A DNA stretch of 64,000 bases. It comes from Streptomyces sp. V2I9 (lineage in GTDB: Bacteria; Actinomycetota; Actinomycetes; Streptomycetales; Streptomycetaceae). Each line of letters opens with the position of its first letter. Within the stretch, counting starts at the first letter, position 1. Below are positions 56,134 through 64,000 of the stretch, in pieces. Location: NCBI RefSeq assembly GCF_030817475.1, contig NZ_JAUSZJ010000002.1:704501-768500 (forward strand), read 5' to 3'. Under the pieces are notes generated by a model. That model was not told the DNA's origin, made no database searches, and saw only the letters and a program-made list of their open reading frames with translations. Position numbers and translations under genes: made by a program.

Positions 56134-56634
56134 ATGTCCAGCGAATACGCAAAACAGCTCGGGGCCAAACTCCGTGCCATCCGCACCCAGCAGGGCCTTT
56201 CCCTCCATGGCGTGGAGGAGAAGTCCCAGGGGCGCTGGAAGGCCGTCGTGGTCGGCTCGTACGAGCGCGGCGACCGTGCCGTGACCGTGCAGCGCCTCGC
56301 CGAGCTGGCGGATTTCTACGGGGTTCCGGTGCAGGAGCTGCTGCCCGGCACCACGCCGGGCGGGGCCGCCGAGCCGCCGCCGAAGCTCGTCCTGGACCTG
56401 GAGCGCCTCGCCCACGTCCCGCCGGAGAAGGCCGGTCCGCTGCAGCGCTACGCGGCGACCATCCAGAGCCAGCGCGGAGACTACAACGGCAAGGTGCTCT
56501 CGATCCGCCAGGACGACCTGCGCACGCTCGCCGTGATCTACGACCAGTCGCCGTCGGTGCTGACGGAGCAGCTCATCAGCTGGGGCGTGCTGGACGCCGA
56601 CGCGCGCCGCGCGGTCTCCCACGACGAGAGCTGA
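56134..56634 (+). CDS. bldD: Developmental master regulator BldD
   Basis: Represses sporulation genes during vegetative growth when tetrameric cyclic-di-GMP joins two BldD subunits. The 166-residue protein has an XRE helix-turn-helix (about 8-70, RTQQGLSLHGVEEKSQGRWK). The C-terminal ligand domain carries the RxD-x8-RxxD signature intact: R114, D116, R125 and D128. The sequence is near-identical to the well-studied Streptomyces protein as I remember it. It is monocistronic, with a candidate autoregulatory box upstream and two strong hairpins downstream. Confidence 0.98.
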   Translation: MSSEYAKQLGAKLRAIRTQQGLSLHGVEEKSQGRWKAVVVGSYERGDRAVTVQRLAELADFYGVPVQELLPGTTPGGAAEPPPKLVLDLERLAHVPPEKAGPLQRYAATIQSQRGDYNGKVLSIRQDDLRTLAVIYDQSPSVLTEQLISWGVLDADARRAVSHDES

Positions 56635-56670
56635 GCGGGCGGGGCGGAGCCCCTGTCGCAGAAACGTGCC

Positions 56671-56708
56671 GCCGGGTGGGCGGGGCCTTCGGGCCCCGCC
56701 CACCCGGC
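56671..56708. terminator. bldD-proximal hairpin terminator
   Basis: GCCGGGTGGGCGGGGCC (56671-56687) pairs perfectly with 56692-56708 around a TTCG tetraloop, an exceptionally stable form. It lies 36 bases after the bldD stop. Confidence 0.9.
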
Positions 56709-56751
56709 GTTCTCGTACCCCCCCGCTGCCCACCGGCTGCGGGCGGAGAAG

Positions 56752-56791
56752 CCCGAAGGGCCCGCGGTCGGCTGACCGCGGGCCCTTCGGG
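56752..56791. terminator. nusB-proximal hairpin terminator
   Basis: CCCGAAGGGCCCGCGGTC (56752-56769) pairs perfectly with GACCGCGGGCCCTTCGGG (56774-56791) around GGCT. It lies 30 bases beyond the nusB stop, so each of the two convergent genes has its own strong hairpin. Confidence 0.9.
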
Positions 56792-56821
56792 GGTGGTGCG
56801 ACCGAACCGTCGCGGCCGGGG

Positions 56822-57253
56822 CTACGGGGCCCGGCGGAGGTTCGGCTTGAGGTCCTTGAACCGGGCCAGCAGGCCGTTCACGAAGGACGGGGAGTCATCG
56901 GTGGAGAACTCCTTGGCGAGCTGGACGGCCTCGTCGATCACCACGGCGTCCGGGGTCTCGTCCAGCCAGATCAGCTCGTACGCACCGAGTCGCAGGATGT
57001 TCCGGTCGACGACCGGCATACGGTCGATCTCCCAGTCCACGGCATAGGTGACGATGAGGTCGTCGATCCGGTCCGCGTACTGCGCGTACCCCTCGACGAG
57101 CTCCATCGTGAACTCACCGACCGGCGGCTGACGGTCGTCGGTCCGCGAGAGCCGAACCCAGTCCGCGAGCACGCTCTGCACGGACTCACCGCGCTGGTCG
57201 GCCTCGAAGAGGATCTGGAAGGCGCGCTTGCGGGCCTTGTTCCGGGCAGCCAC
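56822..57253 (-). CDS. nusB: Transcription antitermination factor NusB
   Basis: Works with NusE (S10) in rRNA antitermination. The 143-residue all-helical protein begins with the RNA-binding arginine-rich ARNKARKRAFQILFEADQRG. It includes RMPVVDRNILRLGAYELIW and the closing VQLAKEFSTDDSPSFVNGLL, all typical. It lies two bases after efp on the same strand, a common efp-nusB pairing. Confidence 0.96.
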   Translation of the reverse strand: MAARNKARKRAFQILFEADQRGESVQSVLADWVRLSRTDDRQPPVGEFTMELVEGYAQYADRIDDLIVTYAVDWEIDRMPVVDRNILRLGAYELIWLDETPDAVVIDEAVQLAKEFSTDDSPSFVNGLLARFKDLKPNLRRAP

Positions 57254-57255
57254 GG

Positions 57256-57822
<567 letters not shown>

Positions 57823-57872
57823 GGTTGCGGAATCTCCTGGACTGAAGCTGGTGGAACGACCGAGGATCCGCG

Positions 57873-58979
57873 CTAGAGCGCGAGCAGCTCCTTGGTCGTC
57901 ATGGTGAGTAGCTCGGGTCCGCCGTCCGCCTCGGGGCGCACGACGAGCGTGTCATCGATCCGGACACCGCCCCGGCCCGGAAGGTGGACCCCCGGTTCGA
58001 CGGTGACCGGCACACAAGCGTCCAGTTTACCCATGGCTGTCGGTGCCAGTTGCGGGTCCTCCTCGATTTCGAGCCCCACACCGTGCCCGGTCCTCGGCTG
58101 AAGGCCCTCTCCGTACCCCGCCGTCTCCAGCATCTGGCGGGCGGCGCGGTCCACCTCCCGGTAGGCGGCGCCCGGTGCCAGGGCTTCCCGGCCGGCCCGC
58201 TGAGCGGCGAAAACGAGGTCGTACAGCTCGATCTGCCACTCCGCGGGGGCGGTGCCGATGACAAAGGTCCGGCCGATCTCGCAGCGGTAGCCGCGGTAGC
58301 TCGCGCCGAGCCGTACGGAGAGGAAATCCCCCTCCTCCACCCTGCGGTCGGAGGGCCGGTGGCGCCCCTGGCCGGAGTTGGGGCCGGTGCCCACGGAGGT
58401 CGGGAAGGCCGGGCCGTCCGCGCCGTGGTCGACGAGGCGGCGCTCCAGTTCGAGGGCGAGGTGCCGCTCGGTGCGGCCGACCAGGATCGATTCGAGGAGT
58501 TCGCCGAGTGCCTGGTCGGTGATCTCCGCGGCGATCCGGAGGCAGCCGATCTCCTCCTCGTCCTTGACGATCCGCTGCTGCTCCACGGTGAAGCCCAGAT
58601 CGGCCAGCCTCAGGTGCGGAGCGGCCCGCCCCATGGCGCGGTGCCGGGCCACGGTCAGGTCGTGCTCCTCGACGGCGAGCGACTCGGCCCCCGCGGCGGC
58701 GGCGAGACCCGCGGCGGCGACCACCGGGTCCCCGTCCGGGGCGGGCAGCAGATCGACCCTGAGCGCCTCGTCGGGCCGTCCGTGGGCGGACTCCACGGTC
58801 GGGGCGCGGGGACAGAGCAGAACGTCCTCGCCGGGGCCGAGCAGCAGCACGGCTCCGGGGGGCGCTCCGCCCGCCAGATAGCGGACGTTGGCGGGGCGGG
58901 AGACCAGGGCGGCCGCGGAGCCCGCGGCGGCGCACCGGTCCCGGAGCAGCCCGCGTCGGACGGCGTGCACCTCAGACAT
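57873..58979 (-). CDS. M24-family peptidase homologue (Xaa-Pro aminopeptidase-like) with altered metal site
   Basis: A 368-residue protein with a creatinase-like N-terminal domain (about 1-130) and a pita-bread M24 domain after it. Only some metal ligands are normal: H299 (TGHGVGLEI) and E328 (VTVEPGVHL). The first aspartate position is Arg (R223 in SVRLGA), the second is Glu (E234 in CEIGRTF), and the last glutamate is Asp (D342 in GVRIDDTL). Two-metal peptidase activity is therefore doubtful. Its position beside efp is where actinobacteria often keep an aminopeptidase P gene. Start at 58979. Confidence 0.82.
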   Translation of the reverse strand: MSEVHAVRRGLLRDRCAAAGSAAALVSRPANVRYLAGGAPPGAVLLLGPGEDVLLCPRAPTVESAHGRPDEALRVDLLPAPDGDPVVAAAGLAAAAGAESLAVEEHDLTVARHRAMGRAAPHLRLADLGFTVEQQRIVKDEEEIGCLRIAAEITDQALGELLESILVGRTERHLALELERRLVDHGADGPAFPTSVGTGPNSGQGRHRPSDRRVEEGDFLSVRLGASYRGYRCEIGRTFVIGTAPAEWQIELYDLVFAAQRAGREALAPGAAYREVDRAARQMLETAGYGEGLQPRTGHGVGLEIEEDPQLAPTAMGKLDACVPVTVEPGVHLPGRGGVRIDDTLVVRPEADGGPELLTMTTKELLAL

Positions 58980-59156
58980 GGTCCGAGCGTACGAGTGGCG
59001 GCGGCGGGCCGCCCGGCGGGCGCATCCGACCGGGGCACCACGCGCGGCCGGGGCACCTGGGCGGGCCGGGCGTGGCTCCCGGCTGCGGCCGTCCGGCACG
59101 GGGCCGCCGCCCGCCCGGCGCGGGCCCCGGACGGCCGGCGCACGGGGCGTGCGGTG

Positions 59157-60107
59157 CTACCAGGCGGGCGGGCTGGCGATGGAGCGGGCCAGCACGTCGT
59201 CCAGGACACGGGCGGTGGTCTCGACGTCGTAGGTGGAGTTGTCGATGATCGGGAGGCCGGAGCCGTACCAGCCGGCCATCCGGCCGTGGATGCGGGCGAC
59301 CTCCTCGTCGGAGAGCCGGCGGTTGCCGCTGCGCTCCGCGTTGCGCTCCAGGACGATCTCCAGACCGGGCAGCAGGACCACGGGCAGCAGACCGGGACCC
59401 ACGTGGCGCTTCCAGCCGCCGAGGCCGACGACCGGACGGTCGGGGAAGACGGCGTCGTCGAGGATGCAGGAGATGCCGTTGGCGAGGAAGTTGCGGGCGG
59501 CGAAGCCGCAGGTCCGGCGGGCCAGGCGGTACTGGGCCTCGGAGTGGTCGTTCCAGCCGGCCTGCGGGTCGGCGAAGCCGGAGCGGACCCATTCGCGCAC
59601 GTCGTCGAGGGAGACATGGGCGGTGGGCACCCGGCGGCGGGCGGCCCAGAGCTTGGCCACGGTGGTCTTGCCCGCCCCGGCCGGGCCGATGAGCAGGACG
59701 GCGAGCGTCGCGCCGCCGGTGCCGGCCTCGGCGGGTGGAACGGGCAGAGGGACGGGGCCGCCGGGAGGCAGCTGGACGTGTCCGGTCCGGCCGCCGGCCT
59801 CACCGGCGGGGGGTGTGGGGCCGGTGCCGCTCCAGCCGGGGGCCGGGGCCTGGCCGGGGGCCGGCGGCGGCGAGGGCTGGGCGTGTCCGGGAGGCGGCGC
59901 CTGGCTGTGCGCGGGAGGCGGCGGAGGCGGGGAGTGGCCCGGAGCCGGCGGCCGGGAGGGGTGGGCCCGGCCCGCGGGCGGCGGGGGTATCGGGGGCTGC
60001 CCGGGGTGGCCGGGGTGGCCGGGGTGCTGGGCCTGGTACGGCCGGCCCACGTGCCCGATGCCGGGTCCGTGGGGCGGCGGCAGCGGGGCCCCCACTGCGT
60101 GCTGCAT
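59157..60107 (-). CDS. P-loop ATP-binding protein with long proline-rich N-terminus
   Basis: A 316-residue protein. Residues 1 to about 130 are rich in Pro, Gly and His (repeated PGHPGHPGQPP and PPPPPAHSQ). A kinase-like P-loop, LLIGPAGAGKTTVAKLW (Walker A at 141-149), follows, then SLDDVREWV, ILDDAVFPDR and LERNAERSGNRRL. That order resembles small-molecule or nucleoside kinases of the zeta-toxin/AAA type, but the substrate is unknown. It lies between the aro operon and the M24 gene on the minus strand. The start ATG at 60107 has GGAG upstream. Confidence 0.75.
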   Translation of the reverse strand: MQHAVGAPLPPPHGPGIGHVGRPYQAQHPGHPGHPGQPPIPPPPAGRAHPSRPPAPGHSPPPPPPAHSQAPPPGHAQPSPPPAPGQAPAPGWSGTGPTPPAGEAGGRTGHVQLPPGGPVPLPVPPAEAGTGGATLAVLLIGPAGAGKTTVAKLWAARRRVPTAHVSLDDVREWVRSGFADPQAGWNDHSEAQYRLARRTCGFAARNFLANGISCILDDAVFPDRPVVGLGGWKRHVGPGLLPVVLLPGLEIVLERNAERSGNRRLSDEEVARIHGRMAGWYGSGLPIIDNSTYDVETTARVLDDVLARSIASPPAW

Positions 60108-60161
60108 CCGGTGCCACTCCGTCTCGTAACCGCAACTGACGCTGATGGGAGGGCTACCGTA

Positions 60162-60199
60162 CCCTCCCGGGCCGTCTCAGGGTGAACGGCCCGGGAGGG
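60162..60199 (-). terminator. Terminator of the aro operon (after aroQ)
   Basis: CCCTCCCGGGCCGT (60162-60175) pairs perfectly with ACGGCCCGGGAGGG (60186-60199), with a 10-base loop, 30 bases beyond the aroQ stop. It separates the shikimate genes from the P-loop protein gene. Confidence 0.8.
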
Positions 60200-60229
60200 C
60201 GTGGAGTTGCCCCGTGGGCGCGGGGACTG

Positions 60230-63485
<3,256 letters not shown>

Positions 63486-63609
63486 CGGTGCTCCTCTTGC
63501 TCGCGCCTGAAATCCGACGGCGCCACCGGGTGCGCGGCCCTGGTCCGCCGCCCTCGATCCTCCCACGACCGGGGGCACGATCCGGCCTCCGGTCCAGCAG
63601 ACGGACGGG

Positions 63610-63628
63610 CGGTCCGGTGGGCGGACCG
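63610..63628 (-). terminator. Short hairpin just after aroE
   Basis: CGGTCCG (63610-63616) pairs with CGGACCG (63622-63628) around GTGGG, immediately past the aroE stop. With seven pairs and no T-tail, it is only a possible terminator or attenuating hairpin before aroC. Confidence 0.4.
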
Positions 63629-63629
63629 G

Positions 63630-64000
63630 TCAGCGGGCCGCGAGCGCCGCTTCCCCGGCGTGCCGCATCGCGGCCAACGGCGCCGGAACGCGCCCGGTCA
63701 CCTGCTCGACCTGAAGCAGGGCCTGGTGGACGAGGAGGTCGAGGCCGCCGACGACCGCCCCGCCGTGCGCGGACCAGGCGGCGGCGAGGCCGGTGGGCCA
63801 CGGCTCGTACAGCACGTCGAAGAGGATGCCCGGAGCCTCCGGCACGGATCCGGCCAAGTCGTCGGTGGCTCCGGCGGGGGTGGTGGCGATGACCAGCGGT
63901 GCGCCGAGGGCCGCTGCCGCGTCCGACCAGTCGGCGGTCACGACGTCGACCCCCAGCCGCTCCCCCCAGCCCCGCATCTCGGCGGCGCGCTCGGGGCTGC
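63630..64000 (-). CDS. aroE: Shikimate dehydrogenase, C-terminal part (N-terminus outside window)
   Basis: The frame is open to the window edge and gives about 122 residues. They contain the end of the NADP domain (VIATTPAGATDDL), then FDVLYEPWPTGLAAAW (the D-x-x-Y-x-P-x-x-T block diagnostic of AroE) and the closing GLDLLVHQALLQVEQVTGR. The enzyme reduces 3-dehydroshikimate. The catalytic lysine and substrate-binding N-terminal half would lie beyond 64000. It is the upstream neighbour of aroC. Confidence 0.9.
   Translation of the reverse strand, partial: SPERAAEMRGWGERLGVDVVTADWSDAAAALGAPLVIATTPAGATDDLAGSVPEAPGILFDVLYEPWPTGLAAAWSAHGGAVVGGLDLLVHQALLQVEQVTGRVPAPLAAMRHAGEAALAAR

Overview
This window is a high-GC, gene-dense stretch of actinobacterial chromosome, almost certainly Streptomyces. 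The strongest genus markers are BldD with its intact cyclic-di-GMP signature, the small actinobacterial integration host factor sIHF, a PGKGP-type EF-P, a chitinase promoter carrying the Streptomyces 12-bp repeats, and a two-armed isorenieratene cluster (crtYTU facing crtEIBV). No rRNA, tRNA, IS element, prophage, plasmid origin or CRISPR array was found.

Left arm (1-8.2 kb, all minus strand): two CNNM/CBS membrane proteins, a small PH-domain membrane protein, hisG and hisE, and a tightly overlapped riboflavin operon ribD-ribE-ribM-ribBA-ribH behind a clear FMN riboswitch (8086-8210).

Middle (8.2-35 kb), the more variable part: a secreted GH18 chitinase with its promoter repeats; a divergent ROK regulator/MFS pair sharing an operator-like palindrome; an NCS2 nucleobase permease; a VOC protein; an aldehyde dehydrogenase remnant; and the carotenoid cluster. 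In the cluster crtY-crtT-crtU (plus) converge on crtE-crtI-crtB-crtV (minus). crtE is interrupted by two one-base deletions as given, and crtV encodes a Rieske non-haem iron protein. Next come a DUF5995-type protein, a probable amino-acid oxidation locus (FAD amine oxidase/2-monooxygenase, nitrilase-family hydrolase, Lrp regulator, aldehyde dehydrogenase), guaB1, a class I terpene synthase of unknown product, a SorC-type regulator and rpe.

Right arm (35-64 kb), conserved housekeeping: rsmB, fmt, an unknown HTH protein, priA, metK, coaBC, rpoZ, gmk, sIHF, then a pyrimidine block pyrR-pyrB-pyrC-(PH-like)-carA-carB, a hairpin, and pyrD-pyrF. bldD converges on a nusB-efp-M24 block across two strong hairpins. 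A shikimate operon aroE-aroC-aroK/aroB-aroQ closes the window, with aroK and aroB in one uninterrupted reading frame.

Points most worth a second look: a structured leader with no Shine-Dalgarno sequence at guaB1; helically spaced repeats in front of the hydrolase/amine oxidase operon; a GGGGTAC element at the same distance upstream of crtY and crtE; the Rieske oxygenase inside an aromatic carotenoid cluster; and an M24 peptidase homologue that has lost metal ligands. No single wholly new multi-gene system is evident.
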